Assembly: GCA_027563935.2 (NCBI GenBank) | Contig: CM050450.1 | Coordinates: 25,841,439-25,905,438, forward strand | From: Costus lasius | Lineage: Eukaryota > Streptophyta > Magnoliopsida > Zingiberales > Costaceae | Reading direction: 5' to 3' | DNA length: 64,000 bases | Shown: piece by piece, positions 12,601 through 26,304 of the stretch | How the letters are laid out: the number at the start of each line of letters is the position of its first letter | How positions within the stretch are numbered: position 1 is the first letter of the stretch | The notes under the pieces: model-generated | What the model saw: the letters and a program-made list of their open reading frames with translations, nothing else | Told to the model about the DNA's origin: nothing | Database searches by the model: none | Program-made: the position numbers and the translations under genes

Positions 12601-15600
12601 AGGTGCAATTGGCAAAGTCATCAACTCCCTTCCCGGTTGCCCAGCTTCAGAATTTTAGTAGAAGAATAAGGATCAATTGCTAGTTCTTGTTGGCAACTTC
12701 AAAAAAATAAGAACTTGAACAATGCTTCACTCAATTTGTAATAGATCGCACGATTCTCTTTCTCTCACATGTTGGGGCTCCTAGGCCATCTTACAAGTTT
12801 GCTCAAACTCTCACTCGAATAAAAAATGCAATTCAATAGTTACTAGACTTCAATGTTGCTAATTATAACTACTAATAAGTTCAAAGGCTGTATTCCATTG
12901 GCTCAAACGGTGCATTCCTGTGCAGAAATGATCCCTCATAGAATCAAGGGGGATGGCATTTGACTGCCACTAGAGGAATTGTTGGAAAGGGGAAGAAGAG
13001 TTCCATTGGTTTCCTAACACCAACATGAAAATAGGGGAATAAGGAGAAGTACCTCTGTTTATTGACGCAACATTTGTAGCTCTTCGCTAGCCGAACTTTA
13101 CTATTGAATGACACGATCAACTCCAGCAACTGATCACTGATAGGACCCCAAGAAGATCGTGAGCAACTCTACTTAATGGTGCTCAGCAGCTAAGCTCCTT
13201 AAGCTAAGGAGATGGAGGTTGATGCATGTGTACACTTGTTTACACTGTCCCAATCATGTCTCACTGATCTAGTCAACTAATTGCCTCAACGGACTTGACA
13301 ACAACTTATTTACTAGTTGCCAGGCTTGAACCCTCCAGGTGGCCATATGATGCTTGCATGTAGGCTTGTGTGACTAATGGTGTGTGTGATCGAACTCCCG
13401 CCTCATATGTACTCACCTTCAGTGCGCCCATATTGTTGGTTGTGGGTGAGGCCTAGTGTTCTTGCTTTCTTGCGTATGTCCACATGTCTCTATGGTGGTG
13501 CTCCGCACTTGCATGCTTATGCGCTTGCAACAATATGCCCCTCATGCTAGCTCGCATTGCCTTATTGTCACGGATTGAGTGGTGCATGGTGTAAAACTCA
13601 TGTCATCACTGTGTGACACACTTGTACAAATAGAATACATAGTCTTTATTTTCAAGTACACGAGTGACAATGCATTAGGGGTTATTTTATGGCTTGTTTG
13701 TTTGCTTTACTATAAACATACCTTTTATAGTGAATAATTTTACACTCTTCACAGAGCTTAGTATTGCAAGATGCTATGGTCAAATATTTCTCATTGCCAA
13801 GCATTTTACTCGTATCCGCCAAGATGCCTCACATAGTGAGGCTAGATATCCACTAGAGTACGAGTAGTGCAATATTGGTGCACAATAGGGGTTTTTCTTT
13901 GACAAAATATGAGCATGTCCAACCACACTACCCATGTGCACTCCCATGATTGCACCCTATATGAATTGAATCATCCTTCGTCCCACATGCATCTCTTGCA
14001 CATTGAGTGATGGTCTCAATATATAGTGGGACCATGCCATCTCGTGCCCTGCAAGACTATGGCGTGTTCACTTAGACTCATACACTCCATAAGCTAACAC
14101 AAGGGTCTCTTTACCCATTCATCCCATTAGGACATGGGCACACCCACAACAACCTCACCATTGTGTGGATTTTGGCAAAGCCACATTACAATCAAACATA
14201 CATGTGTAAGCACAATGCCTCAAATACGTTGGTTCAACTAAATTAGAATCTTACTTGGAGTGGGGGCAATGGGCTCATATCAAATTGGTCTAATGATGCA
14301 ACCACGGGTGCTTGTTTTATCAAAGTAATAAAAAGTATCAATCCTATAGAGATCGAGTCTTTAAGTACCGACTAATTGTTACTCTCACAATCTAGACAAA
14401 TTAAATTCTGGGTTTAAGATCAAAAAAGTAAAACTATCCTGAGTGGAAACTAAGCAAATGAACACAAGAACGAAGATAAAGCTAGAAGTACGAAATGTAA
14501 GACTTTGAATTTCACCTCGTTAGAGTCCTATGATGATACTATACTCCTACTTTTGAAATTGATCTTAGTTTGATTAAAGGGAATTTATTTCTTAGTGAAA
14601 ATTGTCCCCTCTCATGTGCCTAATTGGGTGGATCTCCTACTCTTGTAGCTTATCGACTCACCTAGACCAAGTTCTGTAATAAATTATTCTATGCCCTCAA
14701 GTGGGTGAAAACTATTCTCTTGTTTCAACCTACAAGTTTGATCTAAGAGGTTCTAATAACGCAATTCATCTCATGGTCCTTCTCATATCATCTAACCCAT
14801 GTAATAAATTGGCTAGATAAATTACAAGTAAGCAATACCCTGAATCAAATTAACAACTAAGTTCTAAAGAACAAAAGAAGTCCCATAATCTATGTCAATA
14901 AAAAAGACAAGACTAAAGGATCCTTGCTAAGGTTTGCCGTTGTTGGTTGCCTCAAAATCTACAATTCTTCTTTCAATTAATTGGTTGCCTCAAAATCTAT
15001 AATTCTTCTTCCGATTAATCTAGTTCCTCCTTCCTTCTCTCTTCCTAGTTGTTGCTGCCTTGCTACACATCTTCTTAGGTTTTTTCCTATCAAATTTCAG
15101 TGTAGGAAGAACTCAGGGGCAAGGCATGATTTAGAAGTGAGAAGTTTAGCTAATCAGTTGCAATCATAGGAGGTTTTTAAAATTTTTCAAATACATCAAC
15201 TGTGGGATTATTCCTACCACCATAGATATATGGTGGGAAATCCCTAGCTTGGCTTTTATCACTATTAGACCTAGAATGTCCACCATGATTGAAGTAAGAG
15301 CTTCTAAATGCCATTGAAATTTGTATGAGTGGAGGTGTAGGATCTTTATTGTTGATAATAAGGTCTTGGATTGAATCCCATCTTCATCAATTACTTGCCT
15401 ATGTCAAAAAAAAAAAAGAGATTTGCATGAATTGAGAAAAAGCATTCTATTTATTGAGTACTAATGAGTCTACTATAGGGTGTCATCTAAGGCCAAAAAA
15501 ATTATCACCAAGATATCTTGTATCTAGCTCTCTGCTAGAGAAGGGTTGCTATATTTATAATAGGAGGATGATACTCTAGATCCTTTTTACCCTTTAACAT

Positions 15601-18600
15601 TGTATAGTACATATATTTATAATAGGAGGATGATACTTAGATCCTTTTTACCCTTTTAACATTGTATAATACATATGTACGGGTCACTAACCTTATTTTA
15701 GATTGAATATCACTTTGTATAGGCGGCAAACATGATAAACATTTTGTTGTGGAGCATAAGTGGAGTAGAATGTCCATATAGCCTTTCAATTTTCATAAAT
15801 ATAATTGTGAAAGTAATAGTTGGTTCTATAATATTTAAAAGTATATCATGATGCATGAAGAAGAGTATCAAAGTGATGACGCTTTCTCATGGGATACCAA
15901 AAAGTATCATATAGTATGAACCTATAATAAATAGTTTGCATAGCAAAGGGTTTAAGGTCATGGCTTGTGGAACTAAAATCTATAGTGAAAAAGGAAGAAA
16001 GCAAAAAAAAAAAAAGTCACATGAAGGACAAAAAGGGTTATTAGGGTTATATAACAGGTTTAGTTCATAACTCTAAAAGAGTTATTCCAGAGAAAGAAAG
16101 AAAAATCGTCACAACAAGCGTTTCATTCTAGTAGGATTTACCTTCTATAGTATTCTAGTTATAGGATTTTATCACTCCTTGGGATCATTGTAGACCAAGT
16201 AGAGACTATAGAAATACCCAATATGATCTAAAAGAATAAAGGCATAACTTTGATAACCAATTGATGAAGCAAGACCAAAGACATGAATGATTTAGGGTAT
16301 GCCACGAGATGAATTAAGGTTGATGCCCTTAGTTTAATGGCCAACTAAATCCTAGTGACTTTATAGATTTGCTAGCATAGTTTCCATTGGTATGAAATGA
16401 ACGATCTTCAATCTGCCCACTTTGTTAAAATGAAGCATATTAGTAGAAGCAAAATGTAAGCTTATTAGAGCATTTAAATAGCCATATATTCACACTAGGC
16501 CTAAAATGAAACATAGCCTAAAAAAAATTATTTCCAACATAAGGTCAAATCTACACTGATAAATCTGATAAAGTTATCTTAAGTTAACTAGTGAAAATAA
16601 ACAAGATGGTTTGAGGAATTGTAAATTCAATATGAATATGTGAAGAACTTAACTTGGCACTTAACGTTATGTTGAGAATCTTGAGGGAAGTTATGTTACC
16701 ATTACTTGAATATATAGTGGAAGTTTATCTCAAGATTATTGAAATTGAAAATTATCTTTAAAACTTTGAGATCAAACGTATGACTATCTAGTCTAGATTC
16801 TTCATCAAATCATGCATCTGCATATGGAAAGTAAACCACTATTATTTGATAAAGATCAATCATCCAACAAGTAGGGTAACATCCTAAGTCCTAACATAAT
16901 TACATAAAATGCTAAAGATAACCTATTTTAAGTAACCAACTCCAATTATTATCACAATCAAGCCCCCATTGCATCTTCTTATCCTTATGCACCTTAACCA
17001 TAGAGCAATACAATGTAGAAAAACTTAACACTATTTAGAATATTTGAGTATTCTTTCTCATAATTGACTTTTATATAGTCCATATTCCTCGTGCTACTAT
17101 AGTACCAACCAAGGTTTCAAATACCAGTCTATTTTGGTCCAAGCTCGGATCCATACATACTAGAGGAAAAGGAGGAGAAGGAGGTACCGTTCACCTCTCC
17201 TGCTAGCTACTATCTTGCAAGCGATGAGTCTGACTCCCACTTCCACTGCTTTATCTTCTTATTCTTCCTCCTGGGCCCACTACTTCTGCTGCTTCATCAA
17301 AGCTCGCAACGTCTTCTTTGGCTCTGACACGCTCCGCAAGTGCACGGATATGTCGAAGTAATATAAAAGATGTCGAATCCCACAGGGAACAAGGTTGAGT
17401 ACTAGAAAGTCCGAGTCCTAATAGCTAGGCGAATTGAAACGTGGGTTTTTGAAGACGGAAATCGAAAACAAACAAGTGCAACTACTTCGGTAGAGAAAAG
17501 ATATATGAGAGAATTCAGGGCTACGGCTTCCACCACGATGATAATCTTAATCGCACAAGAAAGATATTAATTATTTGGTTTATTAGTTTTGCACAAAGAG
17601 TCTAACCCTAGGGTACAAGGTGCCCTCTCTCGAGTGATACATCCCAGTGTTCGTTTTAGACCGACCTCCTACTCTCGCGGTGGATCGTTCTAAGACGAAC
17701 CCAATGAGTTCTATGGCAGACTATGAAATCCTCGAGCGAAGACCAAACACTCTCGTGTCGAGGTCTCGCAAGTTTTACTCAGAGGTTCGACCCTTACGAT
17801 CCTTCTCTCGATATGAATCGTAACGGCTAACACGCGATATTACTCGGCCAAGGTAAAACCACGAAATAGATACGTCAAAGTAAAATATGCTCACAATTCA
17901 TACAAAATAACATAAATAGATACAAAGTTTGCAATTAAAATCATCAAAGGGTTTCCACCAAGCCCCGAAATAGAGTTTACACTACAATCGTCATTGAAAC
18001 GCTCAAAATCTCTCTTTTAATGAAATGAAAAGTATAAGAAAACGAAGCTAAGGGGAAGGAGACGATGAACCGAAGGAATCCTGAAGAATTCATGATGATC
18101 GTGTGTCTCAATCTCGGAAAATCTCCAAAAGTCGCCTCTATCGCCGTGTTCTTCCGCCCGCGCCGCTTCTTCGCGTGAATGTTCGATGGTTAGGGCATGA
18201 AAAATTGGGGCTTTTATATTCCATCTGTTCGCCTCTGAAAGATCTTTCCATAGACACCTCACTTGCTAAATTTGGACTCCAAACGAGTGAGAAATCATAG
18301 AAAAATCGAGTGGAACTCGGTCTCGTTCGTGCTTGGGTTGGAATCACGGGTGAACCCCGCCGGGTTCACCTGCCCGTGATTCCCTCTATGAGTTCGGACG
18401 AATAGAAGCGCGGTGAACCCGGTGGGGTTCACCGGCCCGTGCTTCTCTCTAGACAGATTTCGACCAAAGTGAAAACCGGTGAACCCGGTGGGGTTCACCT
18501 GGCCGTGATGCTTTCTGGACCTCTACTGGCTGACGACTGGGATGGTGAACCCAGTGGGGTTCACACGGCCGTGATTCTTACTGTGAAGTCCCTGCAGCCT

Positions 18601-21600
18601 GACGAAGAATCTGGTGAACCCCATGGCTGTATTTTTCAGGCTGACTCCATTTAAGCTCAAATTTGACATGTGACCTCGTCTTCATACAAGAAATCGTCCC
18701 ATGGCCTTAGAATCTTCAAAATATGTCGAAAAAGGGCGTTTTTACCTGAAATTCCATAAAAGTGCCAAAAAGTGAAGATTCTAAAGATATCAAGTAATTT
18801 AGCCTAAAAAGAGTATGAAAATATTGAAATAAGCCTAGAATTAGCATGAAATATCCATGAAAATTACTACTAAAATGCAATCTTGTCCCTGCTTGTACTG
18901 TGCACCTCTCCTACTGGTTTTGCAACTAATGCATCTGGTTCCCACTTCAACCGCTTCATCATCTTCTTCTTCCTCCTGTGTTCGCTACTTTTGCTGCTTT
19001 GTCAAAGCTTCTTCGGTTCTTCAGTGGTCTGTCCCTAATAGTACCAGTATTAACTAGCTATACCACCTAGTACAAATCGACTTTTCAAACCTTGGTACCA
19101 ACACTTACATGGGCAAAACCAAACCATTATCATCAATGGCTCATGAAATAATGGATACATAATTGGTTGTACTGTCATAGGAACATCTTCACAATCTTGT
19201 TTAATGGAGGATTTTACATAGATGATGCATGAATTTTCAAAAAATAGCAATGTGATTTAGTATCTAATAAGCATCTTACCACAATAGCAACAATAGATAA
19301 CATATTATTTGCGTGATCCTCCTAAAGTTGATTAATATGGTTGAACTTTCGTTATTTTCTGATATTCAAGTTAGATACAAGTTTAATTTGCTGGAATTGA
19401 ATTCTTGGTGGAGAATGATGGTGTATTTATGAAATTGAAATCCATAGAATGTGCAGATGGTAGGTATTTATGGAATATTTGTATCTAATGCCTGTATATA
19501 GGTTTAACATTATAATTGGTAATAGGCATTATTACATTGAATGAAAGCTAATTTGCCTCACTCAGCTTTCTTCTCTCTTCTCACTTCTTCATATCTCTTC
19601 ATCCTCTCTTTATTGTCACATAAGCAAAGAAAATGGTAGGTACTGCAAATTGGGATCTTTGGATTGTTATTTGAGTCATGACAGGACAAAGATATGATGG
19701 CACTACATTATTTATCCTTAATATTTTCTATCTGCAGTCAGTTTTGGCATGCTTGATCTCAGGCGTCATGTACTTTCATGTCTAGTGATGAATGAATGAT
19801 CCTATCTTCTCCACAGTTTTGATTCTCCAAGGAAGATGCTCTTAGTTTCTTTTTCCTTACAGGTACTGGATATCTAACTGCATGCTTTGCACTGATGGTT
19901 GGACCACAAGGTCGTGCAGTAGGGGTTGAACACATTCCTGACCTGGTTGCTTCTTCTGTTGATAGCATCAAGCGGAGCGCTGCATCATCACTGCTAAAGG
20001 ATGGTGCTCTATCAGTGCATGTTGGTGGTATGGTGTTCTATTTATTTACGCTTACCTTAAGTAACTTGCTTTGTTCTTTGAGGATGATGGTTTATTTAGA
20101 TCAAGAAACAAAAAATAAAATAAAATAAAATGGACATTATATTTTCTTAATTGTGGAGAAGAAACCCATCACATACAACCCTCTTCTTTCTGTTCATATA
20201 TAAATGAGTAAAATAATACAACAAGACTTTTCCAGTACTCAAAGATAATATCTATCTTTTCTTGAAAGTCAGGACACTATCTCCCTAATTGGACAACAAA
20301 TACCGTGAGAGATTATAATGTTAAGGTGTAAAAATTTCCTGAAAATGCACTCTTTATGCCAAAAATGACAGATTTCAATGTCCTTTGTTCTAAAACACTA
20401 GAATGGAGACAATACGCATAGATGCTAAGTTTATAACTTCAATGCAAGCAAAAGTTTTTTAACCAAATTAATCACAAAGAGACATTAACTCGCCCTGTTT
20501 TTTGTTTGTTATATGTGTCTGCACAACATTTGGAGATCACTTTTTTTATTCATGAAATTACACTGCACTTCAATAGGACAAAGATGGGACTATATGTTTG
20601 ACGCAATGGAACTTATGGGAGGGGATGTCCTTAGTTCAGTACTCTAAGGGGATGGAGATGATGATGCTGAAATCGTGAGAGGGTCTTAAGACGAGGGAAA
20701 AGAAAACGTGCGCGGTTGAGAAACCCGATGAAAACTGATGAGAAACCAAATCAGAAATTTACTTGAGCAAAACCCAGCGAGCCGAGAACCACGGATCGAT
20801 CTACAAATGGAACTACTTACCTGACTCGTAGAGCCAACTTTTTAATGTAAGCACGGGCGCGCAAATCCTTCACGATGCTGCGAGGGAGGAACTCTGCTCA
20901 TCCAAGACACAAACGCAATAGACGTAGGAGGATTGGAAAGGACCCGGAGCCCGACGGGGGTTCTCCGGGTGTTTTGAATGAATCGCAATAAAGAAACAGC
21001 GAGAAGTGCTAGAGTTACACTGGACCTAGGCTCTCGCGTGGGGGAGAGCGTCTACTACAGCGAAAACTGTAAACACACAAGTCCTCAGCCCCCTTTTATA
21101 GAACAAGAGGGAGGGGGAAGTACATGACAATCACATGAGGGCCCTAACTTCCTAAAAGAGGGTCAAGATGCCTTCTAACAAACTAAAAGCAGCAGCTAAC
21201 AACCTTTGCAGAGAATCTTCAGGGGCTGGCGCATGGGCCTGCTTTGCGGGCCACTGGTCGGGTTGAGTGGTGCGCTAAACCATCTCCGAGCAAGCCGCGA
21301 CAAAATAGCAAAACTTCCTGATTGTGGGCTGGTTCTGCACGTTGTTGGCTGTCTCCTAGGCCGAGTTGAGGAATCGGTTATGGTAGTGGCCCGTCGGTGG
21401 CTCTTGAGGTGGTCCTCGGGGAAGGGTCGCCATGGGGACCGGCTGAATGGATTCTGTTGAGGCTAAATAGGGGTTCACGATGCCCACATAACGATCAGGA
21501 GGCTGCGAGGACCGCTGCGAACGTCGAACTTCGTGCAAAATAGGACACATCTTCACTTTCGAGGCTTTTACGGCCTGGCCGTGCTTGTGTTCACGGCCGT

Positions 21601-24600
21601 GAACGGATTTTGGGAACTCTTGCGGTGCTGTCACGGCCTGGACGTGCTTCTCATCACGGGCGTGATGGGGTAGGCAAACTTGCGCCAAGCTCGACACGGC
21701 AGGGGACACAGGCGTGCCTGAGGCGGTGATGATCGGTGAGCTGGTCACGGCTTGGCCATACTTCTCGTCACATCCGTGATGAGGATCTCTGATTTGCGCC
21801 GAGCTTGTCACGGCAGTGGTCACGGCCGTGTGCGGTGCCGTGCTTCTGTTCGCGTCTGGAGGTACTCGTGTCACGGCCGTGCTGGGGATCACGGCCTGGC
21901 CGTGTCGGCTGGGCTGGAGTTGTGTCGAGGCGGTCACGGATGCAGTCACAGCTGTGTTCGGTGCTGTGCTTCTGCTCGCGGCTGCTTGCGACCGTATCAC
22001 GGCAGTGTTTGGCATCACGGCCTGGCCGTGATGGCTGTGGCAGTGCTCCGTTTCATCTGGAATTTGCAGGGTATCTTCCTCCAGTCCTGGGGAGCATTCC
22101 CGGGTGTCTTCAGTAGTTGTGGGGGTGCTCCAAGATGGATCAATGACTCCATCAATTCACCCCGGGTGGAGAGAGTTCTCCTCTGGAGAACAAGGAGGCA
22201 CCATGGCTGAGGACGGGGCGCCGGCAGGCAAGGGCGCGTGGTAGGGCAGAAGGTCGGCGACGTTGAAGATTGGACTGATGAGAGAATCCTCCAGGAGATC
22301 GAGGACGTAGGCGTTGGATCCAATCCGCCGCAGAATCATGTAGGGCCCATCGCAGTGTGCTTGTAATTTCCAGTTGGCCCTCCACTCAATCGCTCAGGGT
22401 GGAGTCACATCATAACTAACTCACCTACCTCAAAATGGTGTGGCCTATGATGCTCGTTGGCCGTGACCGCATACCGGGTGTTGCTCAAGTAAATCCGGCG
22501 AAGAATCTCATGTAAACCTGAGAGGTGAGAAGCAAATGCATAAGCGGACTCATGGAGAGAAGGAGGGGTGGAGACGTTATGCATGTCGATGGGTTTCCTA
22601 GGCTGGTGCCCGAGTAATACTTGGAAGGGACTCAACCCTATAGAGCGGTTGAAGGCGCTGTTATACGTGAACTCAGCAATGGGAAGGTGATCAGCCTAAT
22701 GGCGTGGGAAATCACCGGCTAAACAGCGCAAAAGGTTACCCAGACTACGATTAACCACCTCCATTTGACCGTCCGTCTGCGGGTGGTAGGCAGATGAATA
22801 CTTCAGCGTGGTGCCAAGGAGGGACCACAGGGACTTCCAGAAATGACCAACGAACCGAGTGTCGTGGTCGGACACAATGGTGAGAGGAAGCCCGTGCAAG
22901 TGAACAATCTCGCGAACGAAGAGGCTCGCGATATGGGAGGCATCGGCCGTTCTAGAATAAGGCACAAAATATGCCATCTTGGAAAAACGATCCACGACAA
23001 CGAAGATGAAGTCATGGCGCGACGCCGTGCGGGGTAAACCGAGAACGAAGTCTATGCTAATATCAAGCTAAGGGCCTCAGGGAATAGGGAGTGGGGTGTA
23101 GAGGCCGGTGTTAGCGGGTCGGGGCTTGGCACGCTGACATGTGCCATAATGGCGAACAACCCTATCCACATCCTTATGAAGAGTGGGCCAGAAGAACCAT
23201 TTTTCGGCCAAGTTGAGGGTCTTGTTGCGGCCATGGTGCCTTATGGCACCGCCAGCATGGAGCTCAAGCACAAGGTGCTCGCGCAACAGGGACCGAGGAA
23301 CACAAAGACGATTACCGTAGACGAGGTAGCCGTCATGAAGACGGTAGGGCTGGTCCGGCGGGTCGAAAGCAAGGAGTCGGGCATATACGGGGCCGAAATC
23401 GGGGCATGCCGCGTACTCATTGCGGATGTGGTCAAAGGCGGTAACGGACGTGGACAGAACATAGAGCAGGGAGCGGATGCAACTAAGGGCGTCGGCCACG
23501 ACATTGTCCTTACCAGCCTTATGGGTGATCACAAACATGTATTGTTGAAGAAACTCCACCCACTTCGCATGGTGAGGGGCGAGCTTCTTCTGCATGGTGA
23601 TCACTATAGAGGACGAACTCCGTATGTAGGAGGTACTGACACCACTGCCTAAGGGAGTGGACAATCGCGTAAAACTCCTTATCGTAGGTGGAGTATCGCT
23701 GACGAACCTCATTCAGCTTCTCGCTGAAGAAGGCGACGGGGTGGCCCTCTTGGCTGAGTGTGCCGCCGATGCCGGCACCAGAGGCATCGCAAGTGACCTC
23801 AAAAACTTTAGAGAAGTTGAGGAGACGAAGGATTGAGGCGGAGGTCATAATGTCCCTGTGGGCTAGGAAGGCACGTCTAGCCGCAGGGTGCAGGTGAAGT
23901 CGGTGTTTTTAGTGCACGCCGTCATGGGGGAAGCGATGGTACTGAACCCCTTGATGCGGCGGTAGAAGGCCGCGAGGCCGAGGAAGCTACGGACCTCGGT
24001 GACGGACTCGGGTTCAGGTCAATGGCGGATGGCTTCTATATTCGCGGGGTCGACCATAAGGCTCTGATCGGAGACAATAAAACCCAAGAATTGAACTTGG
24101 GTGTCCAAGAACGTGCACTTCTTGGTGTTAAGGAACAGATGTTCCTTACGCAAGAGATCGAAAGTCAGCCTAAGGTGCTCAAGATGGTCAGCGCGGGAAC
24201 GGCTGTAGATGAGAATGTCGTCAAAGTAGACGACGAGAAACTTCCCCATGTAGGGTTTCAGCACCTGGCTCATCAAACGCATAAAGGTCGAAGGGGCGTT
24301 GGTGAGGCCGAAGGGCATAACCAACTACTCGTAGAGGCCGTCCTTCATTTTGGAAGCCGTCTTCCACTCGTCCCCTTCGCGGATGCGGACTTAGTGGTAG
24401 CCGCTCCTAAGGTCGAGCTTGCTGAACCAATAGGACCCGGAAATGAGATCGAGCATGTCGTCAAGTCGCGGGATGGGAAACCGGTATTTAACGGTGAAGC
24501 GATTGATTGCCTAGCAATCAATACACATCCGCCAAGAGCCGTCCTTCTTGGGTGTGAGAAGGGCCGGGACAGCACAAGGGCTAAGGCTCTCATAGATGAA

Positions 24601-26270
24601 GCCTTTAGCGAGGAGGTCATTGACTTGCCTCTTGAGCTCTGTGTGCTCAGTGCGGTTAAGGCGGTGGTGAGGCAAGTTGGGCAAAGATACCCCGGGTACA
24701 AGATCGATCACGTGTTGGATATCGCGGTCCGGGGGAAGGCTGGAAGGAAGGTTGACTGGAGAAATGTCCGAAAACTCCGTTAAGAGGGCTGCGACTTCCT
24801 TGGGCACCCTGGGTACCAGAGGGGGTGGGTCGCAGGAGACCTCGCGCACCATGAGAGCATAGACTACCTTGGCCTCATGGGCCTCGCATACAAGTGAAGT
24901 GGGCCGCACAAGGGCGAGCGACTTAGGTGTAGGCTGGGTCGGCTGAGCGGGGGTGATGATCCCCTTGGACGTGGAGGCCCGCAACTCCTTGGGCGGAGCC
25001 GGGGTCAAGTAGATTTTCTGTCCCTCATGCTAGAAGACGTGGGTGTTGGAGCGCCCATAATGGATGATGTCGCGGTCATAGAGCCATGGACGGCTAAGGA
25101 GGACATGGGCGACGTCCATGGCGGTGACGTCGCACCACACCTTGTTGGAGTAGTCTCCGAAGTAGATGGGGACCTGGTAGCGATGGGTGATGGGAAGGCT
25201 TGAAGCATGACTCACACGATTGAGTAAGGCTTGGGTGTGGGGTTCAAGGGTGAGGCCAAAGCGGGTGACCGCGGACCTGAACACGACGTTGAGGCTGCTA
25301 CCACCGTCAATCACGATTTTACACGAGTGACCATTACACTTGATGTTAAGTGTAGAAGATACTTGTGCGCTTCCGGTCCTCGGACGGAGGAGGGGAATGG
25401 ACTAGGGTGCAACGAACGACTGCCATGGTGGGTCGTGGGCTCAGCTCCTCATCCGAGTAGCATTGCAGGCCAACCTCTTGGGCCGGAGGTGGCCCGCGAG
25501 GCGCAGGGGGCTGAGGATCGCGGTGCTCGGTTGCAATGTGCAGGGAGCGACGGGGGCAATCCCGGTTGAAGTGACCGGTTTGGTTGCAATGGCGGCAAGG
25601 GCCAGGAGGAACGGCTGCGAGGGGCGCCTTGCCCTTCTCGTCCCAAGTCAAGCGAGGTGGGGGTGCCTCGCGGAGTGCATCCCGCGGGAGCTGACGGGGC
25701 CCAGCAGGTGTCGGATGCGACGGAGGCTCAAAATGAGGGGGATGGGCTGGCGCCGAAGGCACGTATGGGGGTCGGCGCACAAGTAACGATTCGGCGCGAT
25801 GCGAGAGTGAGCGCAGGTCCTGCTCAACCTCGCGAGCATAGTGGAGTACCAAAATGATCAAGTCAAACCCATAGGTGGGTAAGGCACGCCGGATTTCCTC
25901 GCGGAGGCCATTCTAGAATCGGGACAAGGTGAACACAAGGTCCTCTTTGAGGTTGCAGCGAATGCCGAGCTTGTCGAAACGAGTGTGGTACTCGTCTACC
26001 GAGTCAGACCCTTGGGAGATAGCGCAATAAGAGTCGAGGAGGCGCTGTCTATACATGGGCGGGACATACTTTTCCTTAAAGCGATAGCACATTTCCTCCC
26101 ATCGAGTGATAGGGGGAAGGTGCTGGTCTACGAGTTGGCGCTCAACATTCGTCCAATACAACCGAGCGGGTCCGGTTAATAAGAGACGAACATAGCTGAC
26201 CTTAAGATAATTGTACATCGTACTCCATTCGAAGTAGTTATCCATGGCTGCAGCCCAATCAAGGAAGACG

Positions 26271-26304
<34 letters not shown>

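Larger units (their letters stand above)
17104..19098. mobile_element. CCGGT-family element, copy 3, split by a solo LTR
   Basis: Left end CCAAGGTTTCAAATACCAG (about 17108) and right end TTTTCAAACCTTGG (about 19083-19096) form an inverted repeat like those of the other CCGGT-family copies. The CT-rich core (TTCTTCCTCCTG, TTTTGCTGCTT) occurs on both sides of the LTR inserted at 17325-18879: about 110 bp on the left (17210-17320) is repeated in diverged form on the right (18925-19030). So either the host element had an internal duplication or two copies met here. Confidence 0.5.
20599..22154 (-). repeat. 3' LTR of the PIMT-intron retrotransposon
   Basis: 1556 bp, plus-strand ends TGACGC and GACTCCATCA. 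It is colinear with 26808-28366. A hand count over the first 100 bases gives about 8 differences, so the insertion is not recent. It holds the CACGGCCGTG palindrome array and a long minus-strand reading frame. Confidence 0.93.

Noticed and set aside
18341..18640. CRISPR-like spaced repeats
   Set aside because: The window is a plant nuclear genome; units are degenerate hairpins inside an LTR, spacers are not unique inserts and no cas genes exist.
21752..22210. 152-codon plus-strand frame in the LTR
   Set aside because: Antisense of the LTR-encoded polyprotein tail; biased by palindromes that keep both strands open.
24022..24783. 253-codon plus-strand open frame
   Set aside because: Exact antisense of the gypsy reverse transcriptase; the minus strand carries the family motifs.
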